The notes beneath the pieces are model-generated. The model worked only from the letters and a program-made list of their open reading frames with translations. It was not told the origin of the DNA and did no database searches. A program made the position numbers and the translations under genes. This document shows, piece by piece, positions 43,095-52,488 of a stretch of 64,000 nucleotides of DNA (positions within the stretch are counted from its first letter, which is position 1; the number at the start of each line of letters is the position of its first letter). Source of the DNA: Deefgea chitinilytica (lineage in GTDB: Bacteria; Pseudomonadota; Gammaproteobacteria; Burkholderiales; Chitinibacteraceae); the NCBI RefSeq assembly GCF_016881405.1, contig NZ_WOFE01000001.1, forward strand, positions 1 through 64,000, read 5' to 3'.

Positions 43095-45698
43095 ATGCAA
43101 TTAGATTCCGTGTTGTGTTTGCCCGCTTTGCTCGACGCCGAGACTTGGGACCAATTTGCATCGACCTTAGTGGCTGCAGTTCGAGATTCCTTTGCCGCAA
43201 AAAGAGCGTACTTGGTTTTACCCAGTGAGAGCCCGGCATCCGTTGCGATTTATGCCGAAGCGGTGGTGGGGCAGCGGGCACTTGCATTTGCCGAGCCACA
43301 ACACCCGTCAGGATTTTTTGGCGTACCAGTGGAAGAACTCGCTTGGCAAATGCGCGAGCCAGCGGTGTCGGTGCGTCCTGTTAGCTACCAAATGCAGGAA
43401 ATCTGGGATGTGCCTGATGAGGATGTGGTTCCTTTATACCGTTTGATTTTGCCTTTGCTCGACCAAGACTGCACGCAAGCGATGCTGTATGTAGAGTTGA
43501 GCGATGTGCAGCGCCTGCAAGCCTATTTGGATACTGCAGCCTTTCGCATTGAATGCGAAGCGCTGTCGGGAATGCTAAAAGAACGGATCGGCGCTTTATT
43601 GTATGGCCACGATATCGAGCGTGATGAAATGACACGCCGGATGCAACAAAGTTTGCAGCGTGCCGAAGAATACCGCGAGTTATTGCAAAAACTGCATCAG
43701 GTCACCTTACGCTTAACACAAACAACGAGCTTAGATGCGCTGTACCATGATGTGGTTCAGTCGGCGATTACCGATTTGGGGATTGATCGCTTAGGCTTGT
43801 TTACTGCTGATTTAAACACCAATGAAATGTGCGGCACCTACGGTACGGATGTGAATGGTGATCTGACCAATGAGTATTGGTATCGCACCGTGACGCCACC
43901 GCATCAAATTTTTCGCGATGCCTTAGCGAAGCCCGGCGAGGTGATGGTCAAAGAAGACGCGGCGATTTATTACAATAAGGTCGTTGTCGGTCGCGGTTGG
44001 AATTCCTTGGTGGCTTTGTATGCTGATAATACTTTGCTCGGTTGGATGGCGGCGGATAACTTCTTGCATCGTCGCAGTTTAATGCCGTATCAACGTGAAG
44101 TGATGAAACTGTTTGCGGCGATTGTGTCGCAGTTGATTCGTGCCAAGCAAGTTCAAGAAGAACTGCGGCAAGCCAATGAGCGCCTCTTGCAGCAAAGTAA
44201 TTCATTGGCGATGGCGCGTGATGCCGCGGAAGCAGCGAGCTACGCCAAATCCAATTTCTTGGCGACGATGAGCCACGAAATCCGCACGCCGCTGAATGGG
44301 ATTTTGGGTTTTGTACAATTGTTGGGTAATACACCACTCAATGCCGAGCAAAGCGAATACGTCAGCAATGTGCGCAAGTCTGGTGATTCGCTGGTGCTGC
44401 TAGTCAATGATTTACTGGATTTTTCGAAGATTGAAGCAGGCAAGCTCGAGTTGATTAAAGCGCCGTTTGAGTTGGCGCATTTGATCGAGGAAGCGGCTTC
44501 GGTGATGGCGTCCAAGGCGGTTGAGGCACGTTTGAATTTGGTACTGGAATTAGCGGCTGATTTGCCTGCTTGGTATATTGGTGATGCTTTACGGCTCAAG
44601 CAGGTATTGATTAATTTGATTTCGAATGCGATCAAGTTTACCGAAGTGGGCGGTGTGCACATTGTGGCCGATTGCGATGCCGAGCATATTCGCATTTCGG
44701 TAGAAGATACTGGGATAGGGTTGGATCGTGGCAGTTCACAGCACTTATTTCAGCGTTTTTATCAGGCCGAAACTGGCGCGACACGTCGCTATGGGGGCAC
44801 CGGCTTAGGTCTTGCGATTACCAAATCGTTGTTGGAATTGATGCAAGGAGAGATTGAAGTTCGCTCTGAACTTGGCAAAGGTTCCAAATTTGTCGTCAGT
44901 TTGCCGCGCCAACATTTCACCAAGCCGCGTGTTTTGGCGCAAGCCGGGTTGGATCAGCAGCGTGTGTTGTGGTCAGGGCCGCAAGATGGGGTGGCTAAAA
45001 TGGTCTTGCCCTGCTTGAATGCAGCTGGTTTGCACATCAGCACCGAATGGCGAGCAGCGGAGCAGCAGCCTGATTTAATCATTTGCGAAGATCAAATTAG
45101 CGCCGAGCTAGCGCAGCGTAATCTGCCGATATTGCTCTTGGCATGGCAGCAGCCTGAAGATTTAGTTTTGACTGCCAAACAAAAATTCTTATGCAAAGTG
45201 GCTTTGTCTGAACGGCAGTTACTCAACGCCGTGGCGAGTTTGCTTGGGGTTGGAGCGCATCTGTCTAAGCCGCCGGAAAACGTATCGGCCGGCACCCGCT
45301 ATAGCGGGAAAGTGTTGGTTGCCGAAGATAATTTGATTAATCAGCGCGTTGTCGCCGCGTTTTTAACTAAGTTGGGTTGTGATGTGGTGCTGGTGACCAA
45401 CGGTCATGCCGCAGTTGCCGCGGCGAACGAGCAAGCATTTGATTTGGTGTTGATGGATTGGCAAATGCCAGAAATGGACGGGCTGACTGCGACGCGGATT
45501 TTGCGTAGCCAAGCCAAAACACGCGCCTTACCGATAATCGCGTTGACTGCTAATGCATTTGAGCATAGTGAAAATGAATGCCTTGCCGCAGGGATGGACG
45601 GATTTTTAGCTAAACCATTGGAGCTGGTGAAACTCAAAGGAATCATTGCGCAGTATTTGCCAGAGCAAGAATTCGTCTGTGTATTAGACGGTATGTAG
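43095..45698 (+). CDS. Soluble GAF-type hybrid histidine kinase with pseudo-receiver and receiver
   Basis: An 867-residue cytoplasmic hybrid kinase without membrane helices. Residues about 1-165 and 195-350 look like two GAF folds separated by a coiled segment. HisKA follows with H394 in MSHEIRTPLNG. The HATPase has NLISNAIKFT, DTGIGLDR and GGTGLGLAIT. Residues about 625-715 resemble a receiver that has lost its acidic pocket. The final receiver (about 735-855) has D788 in LMDWQMPEMDG. There is no HPt, so the phosphate acceptor is elsewhere. The ligand of the GAF domains is unknown. It is a single-gene unit closed by a terminator. Confidence 0.9.
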   Translation: MQLDSVLCLPALLDAETWDQFASTLVAAVRDSFAAKRAYLVLPSESPASVAIYAEAVVGQRALAFAEPQHPSGFFGVPVEELAWQMREPAVSVRPVSYQMQEIWDVPDEDVVPLYRLILPLLDQDCTQAMLYVELSDVQRLQAYLDTAAFRIECEALSGMLKERIGALLYGHDIERDEMTRRMQQSLQRAEEYRELLQKLHQVTLRLTQTTSLDALYHDVVQSAITDLGIDRLGLFTADLNTNEMCGTYGTDVNGDLTNEYWYRTVTPPHQIFRDALAKPGEVMVKEDAAIYYNKVVVGRGWNSLVALYADNTLLGWMAADNFLHRRSLMPYQREVMKLFAAIVSQLIRAKQVQEELRQANERLLQQSNSLAMARDAAEAASYAKSNFLATMSHEIRTPLNGILGFVQLLGNTPLNAEQSEYVSNVRKSGDSLVLLVNDLLDFSKIEAGKLELIKAPFELAHLIEEAASVMASKAVEARLNLVLELAADLPAWYIGDALRLKQVLINLISNAIKFTEVGGVHIVADCDAEHIRISVEDTGIGLDRGSSQHLFQRFYQAETGATRRYGGTGLGLAITKSLLELMQGEIEVRSELGKGSKFVVSLPRQHFTKPRVLAQAGLDQQRVLWSGPQDGVAKMVLPCLNAAGLHISTEWRAAEQQPDLIICEDQISAELAQRNLPILLLAWQQPEDLVLTAKQKFLCKVALSERQLLNAVASLLGVGAHLSKPPENVSAGTRYSGKVLVAEDNLINQRVVAAFLTKLGCDVVLVTNGHAAVAAANEQAFDLVLMDWQMPEMDGLTATRILRSQAKTRALPIIALTANAFEHSENECLAAGMDGFLAKPLELVKLKGIIAQYLPEQEFVCVLDGM

Positions 45699-45740
45699 TT
45701 GTAGCTATTTATTCATCTGGCTTTGCAAGATATACCCAAA

Positions 45741-45772
45741 TAAAAACGCCGTTCATTAGAACGGCGTTTTTG
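45741..45772. terminator. Bidirectional terminator
   Basis: AAAAACGCCGTTC / GAACGGCGTTTTT stem between the convergent hybrid kinase and chitinase genes. Confidence 0.93.
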
Positions 45773-45791
45773 CTGGCGAATTGCGCTGCTG

Positions 45792-47816
45792 TTATTTGGT
45801 ATTGTCTACCACCACCTGACCATTAAATTTCACTTGGCCGCGGAAGAAATAGTCTACGCACGCTTTATAGTCGCCCGGATTCGCTAGGCTAAATGGCGTT
45901 TGGTAAGTCGCCAATTGGCAAGACCAAGAAACGCCACCTGGATTATTCGGGTTGTAATTCCAACCTTTATCCAGATAGGTTTTGGTTGCTGCCGCTGAAC
46001 CATTGGTAAAGCCTTTCGATGTACCGCAAGTGAGCTGTTCACCGGAAATGTCCACGCCGAGTTCTTTGCTGAATTCTTTGTAGGCTGCAATACGGTTCAG
46101 TGATTGCGATGCTTCAGAGCCTTTACCACACTCGATACCACCGTTAATGATGTAAGTGGTCGCGCCAAAGCCAGGAGCCATGCCGTTGGCGATATCGACT
46201 TGATTCGGTTTCCAAGTACCATCAACGACCCAAGTCATCGGTGGTTTTGGTGATTGTGGGTAAACCGCAAACCAGATGGCAGAAGCAAAGTTCATCCAGC
46301 TATCGGCAACCAGACCTGGATTGTCGAGCAGTACATTCACGTCACCATACAGTGATTTGCTGAATGGGCCGTAGTTGTAGTTCCACGACAATTGTTTAGA
46401 GCCACGACCGAAGTAGCTAAAATACTCGCCTTTGGTGTTTTTGCCGCAAGGGTAGAAGATCGAGAAGATCGAACCGCCTGCGCCGTTAAAGCAATCTTGG
46501 TAACCACCTACGCCGCTACCTTCTTGCATGCCTTGTTCACGTAAGAACCAAAGACCTTGGCGGAAGGTTGGAATCGCGGTGTTTTGCTCCATTGTGGCCA
46601 ACACGGCGTTGTTCTGATCGGCATAGCCACGGGCGGTGGCTGGTGTTAATGCTGGCCAGTTCGCGCCCGTTTCTTGCGCGAAGTGTGCAAATGATGTTGC
46701 TAGCAGTTTTTTACAAATCAGATCCGAATCACGGCCATCGGTGTAGGTCGCGCAATATGCAGGGAATTTCGCCACGCCTTTGAGCAGATTCTCGTAGGTG
46801 TATTTCACATTGCGCACTGGGAAGAAGTAATCAAACTTCGCTTGGCTCAGCACGCGCTCAACGCGTTTGACGTTGTCTGGATTTGTAGCTGCGCCCACGG
46901 CAACTGCATTGACGACGCTATCAGGACGAACTTGCAGTGCCTCACGAATCCGATCGATGGTGCTGCTGTCAGCGCCTGCTTGGCTGTATAGCGCTTGCTC
47001 TGCGGCGGTAAATTGCGCGTCTGTTGGGTAGCCTGCTGGTGCTGCGATATAGGTGATTTGTGGTTTGTAAGCGGCGACCACAGGCGTCACTGTCGGTGCT
47101 GTAGTTACAACAGGTGTTGATGTTGGTGTTGGTGCGACAGTCACAACGGGTGTCGCTGTTGGTTTGGTCGTTGCAGTCGGTGCAATCGTTACGACAGGTG
47201 TTGCCGTTGGTTTGCTGGTGGCTGTTGGTGTAACCGTAGCGGTTGGCGCAATCGTTGGCGTTGCAGTTGGCTTAGTCGTTGCAGTCGGTTGAACGCCGCC
47301 ACCAGTGCATGCGCCGAGGTTTTTCCAAGGACCCCATTGATCGGTAGTCGATGGTGCAGTGCCTTGTACCCACCATTTAGCTTCAAATGTATTGCCGTTG
47401 TAGACCACTTGCTGGCCGCCTTGATAGGCTGTGCTGCTGTTCCAAGTCGCGGCGCAGCCTGCTGTGGGTGGCGTTGTTGGTGCAGTAGTCGGAGCTAAGG
47501 TGGCAGTTGGTGCCGCGGTCGGCGCTAAAGTCGGTGCTAAGGTGGCGGCAGGGGTTGCCGTCGCCACGAGGGCGGGTTTAGCTGTTGCCGTCGGTGCAGG
47601 TGTGCCACTGCTGATGAGTTCCCACGGACCCCATTGCTCGGCGCCTGGCACATTGTTTTGTGTCCACCATTTGGCTTTGTAATCTTGACCGGCGTAGGTC
47701 ACGATTTGACCACCGGTGTAGGCTGTGCTGCTATTCCACGCAGGGGCAGCCATGACTTGAATTGAGCAGATCGCCGCAGGAATTGCGGCGAGCATCCAAC
47801 GATTTAACTGTGACAT
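45792..47816 (-). CDS. Secreted GH19 chitinase with two CBM5/12 chitin-binding domains
   Basis: Cleaves beta-1,4 bonds of chitin outside the cell. The 674-residue protein has a signal peptide (1-23, cleavage after VMA). A first CBM5/12 (about 25-70) has WNSSTAYTGGQ and KAKWWTQ. A Pro/Thr-rich linker and a second CBM5/12 (about 120-170) follow, then a longer linker (175-250) built of near-repeats of TKPTATPVVT. The C-terminal GH19 domain (about 265-674) has the catalytic glutamate in SFAHFAQETG and the family signature YFGRGSKQLSWNYNYG. A near-perfect palindrome lies 59 bases before the ATG and may be regulatory. It indicates a chitin-degrading lifestyle. Confidence 0.95.
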   Translation of the reverse strand: MSQLNRWMLAAIPAAICSIQVMAAPAWNSSTAYTGGQIVTYAGQDYKAKWWTQNNVPGAEQWGPWELISSGTPAPTATAKPALVATATPAATLAPTLAPTAAPTATLAPTTAPTTPPTAGCAATWNSSTAYQGGQQVVYNGNTFEAKWWVQGTAPSTTDQWGPWKNLGACTGGGVQPTATTKPTATPTIAPTATVTPTATSKPTATPVVTIAPTATTKPTATPVVTVAPTPTSTPVVTTAPTVTPVVAAYKPQITYIAAPAGYPTDAQFTAAEQALYSQAGADSSTIDRIREALQVRPDSVVNAVAVGAATNPDNVKRVERVLSQAKFDYFFPVRNVKYTYENLLKGVAKFPAYCATYTDGRDSDLICKKLLATSFAHFAQETGANWPALTPATARGYADQNNAVLATMEQNTAIPTFRQGLWFLREQGMQEGSGVGGYQDCFNGAGGSIFSIFYPCGKNTKGEYFSYFGRGSKQLSWNYNYGPFSKSLYGDVNVLLDNPGLVADSWMNFASAIWFAVYPQSPKPPMTWVVDGTWKPNQVDIANGMAPGFGATTYIINGGIECGKGSEASQSLNRIAAYKEFSKELGVDISGEQLTCGTSKGFTNGSAAATKTYLDKGWNYNPNNPGGVSWSCQLATYQTPFSLANPGDYKACVDYFFRGQVKFNGQVVVDNTK

Positions 47817-47874
47817 AACGTCTCCATCCTTTTTGTGGCACCGAGGTCAGTTCACACCGCTGGTGCTGTTATGG

Positions 47875-47909
47875 GTTTGCTTTAGCAAAGGCATGCTTTG
47901 TAAGCAAAC
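47875..47909. promoter_or_regulatory. Palindrome upstream of the chitinase gene
   Basis: GTTTGCTT (47875-47882) pairs with AAGCAAAC (47902-47909), and inside it CAAAG pairs with CTTTG around GCATG. The position, 59 to 93 bases before the start codon, suits an operator or a leader hairpin. No binding protein is known. Confidence 0.5.
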
Positions 47910-48076
47910 AGCATACTAATCCGCGTCAGGGAAATTGACTAGCCTCGCAGCTGATTTTTTGTCGAGAAAAGTATTAAAAATCACACATTAAAAATGGCGT
48001 AAGTTCTGAGTTGGCTTTGCGCTAGAAGTGCTTGATTTGATGATAGAATTTGCTACGGGAAAACCCGTATTTGAGC

Positions 48077-48757
48077 TTATTTGGGCCACGCTAAATCCCA
48101 AGGTGCAGGCAATTGCTGCAATTGTGCTTGACATTCTGGTGATTGAAATTGCGTGCCAAAAGTCGGTTGGCAAATATACCTGTGGGTATTGCCAGCTAAG
48201 TTAAATTCAATAGCGTATGCATGCAGATACCCACGATCTGCATTGCTGCTAGCATACCGGCTATCGCCTAAAATCGGGCTTCCCAAACTTTTCAGCGCCA
48301 CGCGTAATTGATGTGTGCGCCCTGTGCGCGGGCGGAGCAAAAACAATCGCAAACCTTCGCCAAGCCCATAACTAAAAAACTGCGTGGTTGCCAATTGCCC
48401 GCCAGAACGAACGAATTTCCAATTGCCGCCACGGCCTTTTTCCATCCCGCCTTGAATCTTGCCTTGTTTTTTGTTGGGTTTGGCGTCAGAGATCGCGAGG
48501 TAAAATTTTTCAATCCGATGTTCAGCAAATTGCTCACCCAAGCTGCGCGCGGTTTCGGGATTGCGGGCAAACAGCAGCAAGCCGGACGTCATTTTATCGA
48601 GGCGATGCACGCTCAGCAGCGTGTCTATTCCCGTTTGTTGGCGCACCAGCTCAATTAGACTGACCTGCTCATCATTCTGATGAAAATCGAGTCCGGCAGG
48701 TTTATCAATCAGGACAAAATCGTCGGTCAAGGCCAAAATGGGAATCGAGGTCGTCAT
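48077..48757 (-). CDS. RluA-family RNA pseudouridine synthase
   Basis: A 226-residue pseudouridine synthase without an S4 domain. The catalytic motif HRLDKMTSGLLLFARN carries the active aspartate, and RPRTGRTHQLRVALKSLG is the RNA-binding/active-site strand. Length and sequence fit the TruC-like small group; the target RNA (tRNA U65 or another) is not certain. The start at 48757 forms an ATGA overlap with the preceding transporter gene, so an upstream ATG at 48772 is less likely. Confidence 0.85.
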   Translation of the reverse strand: MTTSIPILALTDDFVLIDKPAGLDFHQNDEQVSLIELVRQQTGIDTLLSVHRLDKMTSGLLLFARNPETARSLGEQFAEHRIEKFYLAISDAKPNKKQGKIQGGMEKGRGGNWKFVRSGGQLATTQFFSYGLGEGLRLFLLRPRTGRTHQLRVALKSLGSPILGDSRYASSNADRGYLHAYAIEFNLAGNTHRYICQPTFGTQFQSPECQAQLQQLPAPWDLAWPK

Positions 48758-49221
48758 TTCGCTTTGAACCACTCATGACCAAAATTGACCAGCAGCACGC
48801 CGATAATCACCAGTGCCGCGCCCAATAGGCGTGGCCAGCTGATTTCTTTAATCGGCATCGCCAGCCAGCCAAAGCGATCAAACAACATCGAGGCGATAAT
48901 TTGTCCGGTGATAATCAGCGACAGCATGGTGGCCGCACCGAGTTTTGGCGCTAACAATGTCGTACCAAATACAAACAGCGCGCCTAATAGGCCGCCCATC
49001 AGCATCCACGGCTCTGCTTTCGGTAGCTCGAATAAGGCCGTGAGTTTTTGTCCGGTCGCCAGTGCGATGCAGAACAAGGCCAGTGTGCCGACTGAAAAAG
49101 AAACCAGCGCCGCCAGCACGGTGCTGTGGCCGATCACGGCTTTGAGTTGATGATTGATCGCGGCTTGCAATGGCACGACCAGACCAATCGTGAGTGCAAG
49201 CAGGCTGTAAAAATAAGTCAT
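48754..49221 (-). CDS. DMT-superfamily transporter (YdcZ/DUF606 family)
   Basis: A 155-residue inner-membrane protein with about five hydrophobic helices and the family text VPLQAAINHQLKAVIGHSTVLAALVSF near the start. It also has LGAATMLSLIITGQIIASMLFDRFGW near residue 95-120. DUF606 proteins are half-size members of the drug/metabolite transporter superfamily and probably work as dimers; the substrate is unknown. It overlaps the pseudouridine synthase start by four bases. Confidence 0.88.
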   Translation of the reverse strand: MTYFYSLLALTIGLVVPLQAAINHQLKAVIGHSTVLAALVSFSVGTLALFCIALATGQKLTALFELPKAEPWMLMGGLLGALFVFGTTLLAPKLGAATMLSLIITGQIIASMLFDRFGWLAMPIKEISWPRLLGAALVIIGVLLVNFGHEWFKAK

Positions 49222-49448
49222 AGCAAAGACTCAAAAAGGGAAGGTGTCGCTATGGTACTGCAATCATTCCGATTCGCGGCATGAGAAACGAGCTGGAAAT
49301 GTGCAAACAATCGGCTTACAAATTCATTTGCACTGCTGGTTAATCTCATTTACCGTGAAATCACCCTATTCATTTTGCTACGATGTTTGAACTTGATAGC
49401 AGAATTTCTCTCTGATTCGAACTACACTCATTTAGACAAAGGAAAAAC

Positions 49449-49772
49449 ATGCAACACATCAGCCCGAGCGATTTACATGCGTGGTTACAAGATAGCCATC
49501 GCGCCGCGCCGCTGTTACTTGATGTACGCGAGCCGTGGGAGGTTGCGCTGTGCCATATCGCTGGCAGCCAAAATATCCCGATGAATCATATTCCGAACGA
49601 GCAAACGCGCTTAGATCCGGATGCAACGTATGTCGTGATTTGTCATCACGGTGTACGCAGCTATCAAGTGGCAGGGTTTCTGGAGCGACAAGGTTTTGAC
49701 AATATGATTAATCTAGATGGTGGGGTCGCGGCGTGGGCAGATGTGGTGGATCCGAGTATGGCGCGTTATTAA
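49449..49772 (+). CDS. Rhodanese-like sulfurtransferase
   Basis: A 107-residue single rhodanese domain. LLLDVREPWEVALCHIAGSQNIP is the N-terminal family motif, and the catalytic cysteine lies in VICHHGVRS. The family moves sulfur as a cysteine persulfide, often to molybdopterin, thiamine or tRNA thiolation. AAAGGAAAAAC before the ATG gives a good ribosome binding site. It is cytoplasmic and stands 61 bases before an unknown small gene. Confidence 0.92.
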   Translation: MQHISPSDLHAWLQDSHRAAPLLLDVREPWEVALCHIAGSQNIPMNHIPNEQTRLDPDATYVVICHHGVRSYQVAGFLERQGFDNMINLDGGVAAWADVVDPSMARY

Positions 49773-49842
49773 TCATCAAGGTATATCAGTAGAGACATTG
49801 ATTTTAATGATTTAGATTGATATACCATATTGAATGAGAAAT

Positions 49843-50169
49843 ATGGATTTAACTCGAATCGGTCAATTTTTTGAATTGTTAGAGCGCGAGCTGGCAGGTC
49901 AGCCTGACTTGCATGCTGATTTGCTGGCCGTCGTGCAATTTGAGCCACAAGTTTTATTGCCGTGGCTGGGGGTGCTGAATATGGCTGAGCAAAAATTGGG
50001 TAGTTTGGAGTTGGTGGCGAAGTGGCTCAGCTGCCCGCACGCCGAACTGAATGGCTCGCCTCCTGCGTATTGGGTCGGGCGCCCTGAAGGAACCGAGATG
50101 GTGCGAGAGTTACTCGAAAAATATCCGCTGCCGCCGTGGCGGCAGCGCGGTTTCACAGAAAACCAGTAG
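49843..50169 (+). CDS. Hypothetical protein
   Basis: A 108-residue soluble protein, mostly helical, with no motif I recognise. The sequence runs from DLTRIGQFFELLERELAGQ through WLGVLNMAEQKLGSLELVAKWLS to a Pro- and Arg-rich end (PLPPWRQRGF). It lies 70 bases after the rhodanese gene on the same strand, so a shared transcript is possible. An ATG nine bases upstream is an alternative start. Confidence 0.6.
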   Translation: MDLTRIGQFFELLERELAGQPDLHADLLAVVQFEPQVLLPWLGVLNMAEQKLGSLELVAKWLSCPHAELNGSPPAYWVGRPEGTEMVRELLEKYPLPPWRQRGFTENQ

Positions 50170-50262
50170 CCTACAAAAACACGAAAGGCACGAAAAGACT
50201 AACAAGGCTTGTGAGGTTTTTGCCTGTGTGTCTGCCTTTCGTGGATGGCGCGGTTTTGATAT

Positions 50263-52254
50263 TTAGTGGCTATAACCTTCTGGCTCAGGCTTGGCTTTGT
50301 GGAAAGTGATCGTTTGTGTTGGAATAATCGACGGCGGCGGTGATTTTAGAATGTGCGGTTTCATTTTGCCCATCACGTGCATTTCGCACGGTTTGCAATC
50401 AAATACCAGCGTGTAGCTTTCTTTGTCGTTCGCCAAGGTCATCGGTTCGGCTTTGATTTGGCCTTTCACCCCAATCACACCTTTGGCCTGTTTCGGGCAC
50501 AGTTCAAACGAAAACCGCAGGCAATGCTTGGTAATCATCAGCGGCACTTCACCCGCTTCTTCGTGCGCTTCATAAGCTGCGGCGATCAGTTTTACGCCGT
50601 GCTCGTGGTAAAACTCGCGGGCTTTTTTGTTATACACATTGCCTAAGAACGACAGTGTTTCATCCGGGTAAATCGCCGGAGGCTCGACCGGTGCTTTGCG
50701 TTCTTGCCGTGGCCATGCTGCAACGCGGGCGAGTTCGAGTTGCTCAACCGCTTCGCGGCGCAGTGCGTTGATCGCCGAGGCCGCCACATGCCACGGCTGG
50801 CTTAGGTTGAGCGACACATCTTCCGCGTAAAACATCGTATTGCCCAATTTGCCTAAGGCCCCAATCAGACCACTCCACGCTTTATCGGGATTGTTGGAGA
50901 TTTCTAGCGCCATAGTGGCGTTAACAGTTACCGTACAGCCGTCTGCATCGGTTATCGTGAGTGCTAAGCCATCGGTGGTTTCCGACAAATTGAGCCAGAC
51001 GCCGATTTTACGCTCAGCGGATTTTTTGTTAAGTATCTGCTCCCAAGCATGATCACGATTGCGGTTCATGCCAATACCTGCTTTCAGGCCGCTCAATTCG
51101 CTTATCGGTTCGTTCGGGAATACGCGAAATAACCCTGTTGCTTTATCGATGGCTTCCACTGTGTTGGCTTGCACGCCGACCACTTCGCGCTTTTTCATGT
51201 AGTTCAGACCATCGCCGTTCGATAGCGGCTCGGCCGGATCAATGATTTGAATTTCAAAGAACTTATCGGCCACGCGTGTCACTGTACCAATCGGCAAGCC
51301 CACGTATTTCGGCGAATCAAATGCGCCAATGTCGGTTTTGCGTTCCGTTGCGAAATAATCGGTATGACCACGGTGGAAGGTTTTATCGACGTTCGGTGTA
51401 AAGAAAATCTCGCTACGGCCACTTGAGGCGGGCGCGAGATCAGGCCGTTGCTCGAGGATTTTGTCGAGGTGCTGGCGATAATGCGCAGTGATGTTTTTGA
51501 CATACTGCGCGTCTTTATAACGGCCTTCGATTTTGAACGAGCGCACGCCGGCATCAACGAGCAGCGCCAGATTGTCGGTCTGATCGTTGTCTTTCATCGA
51601 CAGCAAATGCTTGTCGAACGCGACGACTTGGCCTTTGTGGTCGGTCAGTGTATACGGAAGGCGGCAAGCTTGTGAGCAGTCGCCGCGGTTGGCACTACGA
51701 TTGGTCGCGGCGTGACTGATATTGCATTGGCCTGAAAACGCGACGCACAGCGCGCCGTGGATGAAGTATTCAATCGTTGCGGTATCGCCAATCGTCGCGC
51801 TGATTTCGCGGATTTGCTTCACGCCCAATTCACGCGCCAATACGATTTGTGAAAAGCCTGCATCGGATAAAAACTTCGCTTTAGCTGGATTGCGAATATC
51901 GCACTGTGTACTGGCGTGTAGTTGAATCGGTGGAATATCGAGTTTCAGCACGCCCATGTCTTGCACGATCAGCGCATCCACACCCGCTTCATAAAGCTGA
52001 ATAATTTGCTGCCGGGCTGGTTCTAGTTCGTTGTCGTGCAGGATGGTATTGAGCGTAACGAATACGCGTGAGTGGTAGCAATGCGCAAATTGCACGAGGC
52101 TCGCAATGTCTTCGATGGGATTGCTGGCATTGTGCCGCGCGCCAAAGCTCGGACCGCCGATATACACCGCATCCGCGCCGTGCAAAATCGCTTCGCGTGC
52201 GATGTCGGCGGTTTTAGCGGGGGCAAGCAATTCGAGTTGATGCGGCAAAAGCAT
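50263..52254 (-). CDS. rlhA: U32-family 23S rRNA C2501 hydroxylation protein RlhA
   Basis: A 663-residue member of peptidase family U32. In E. coli the long-form member RlhA (YdcP) is needed for 5-hydroxylation of C2501 in 23S rRNA. The N-terminal TIM-barrel part has ELLAPAKTADIAREAILHGADAVYIGG and the cysteine cluster HGALCVAFSGQCNIS and RGDCSQACRLPY, which in the family binds an iron-sulfur or prephenate-related cofactor. Length separates it from the shorter TrhP (YegQ). An ATG at 52254 is used; a TTG at 52266 is possible. It is transcribed alone. Confidence 0.85.
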   Translation of the reverse strand: MLLPHQLELLAPAKTADIAREAILHGADAVYIGGPSFGARHNASNPIEDIASLVQFAHCYHSRVFVTLNTILHDNELEPARQQIIQLYEAGVDALIVQDMGVLKLDIPPIQLHASTQCDIRNPAKAKFLSDAGFSQIVLARELGVKQIREISATIGDTATIEYFIHGALCVAFSGQCNISHAATNRSANRGDCSQACRLPYTLTDHKGQVVAFDKHLLSMKDNDQTDNLALLVDAGVRSFKIEGRYKDAQYVKNITAHYRQHLDKILEQRPDLAPASSGRSEIFFTPNVDKTFHRGHTDYFATERKTDIGAFDSPKYVGLPIGTVTRVADKFFEIQIIDPAEPLSNGDGLNYMKKREVVGVQANTVEAIDKATGLFRVFPNEPISELSGLKAGIGMNRNRDHAWEQILNKKSAERKIGVWLNLSETTDGLALTITDADGCTVTVNATMALEISNNPDKAWSGLIGALGKLGNTMFYAEDVSLNLSQPWHVAASAINALRREAVEQLELARVAAWPRQERKAPVEPPAIYPDETLSFLGNVYNKKAREFYHEHGVKLIAAAYEAHEEAGEVPLMITKHCLRFSFELCPKQAKGVIGVKGQIKAEPMTLANDKESYTLVFDCKPCEMHVMGKMKPHILKSPPPSIIPTQTITFHKAKPEPEGYSH

Positions 52255-52488
52255 GGGGCAATCCAAAACAGGTAAGCGAAGGGGCGGAAGTATAACGTAT
52301 TCAATGGCTTAGCGGTGCTATTGGTGAAGGTGAATTTATCAGGGGGCTCGTCATTGCCGTTTTTTGACTTTTGCCATAGTGAATCAAAATGAAAAAAGCA
52401 ATTTATATGCTGTATTTGATCTGATATAAGGTAAAGTACTTATTCTATTTCATCTGGTTTATTAAGTATTTGAGTGGATCGTCGGCAA

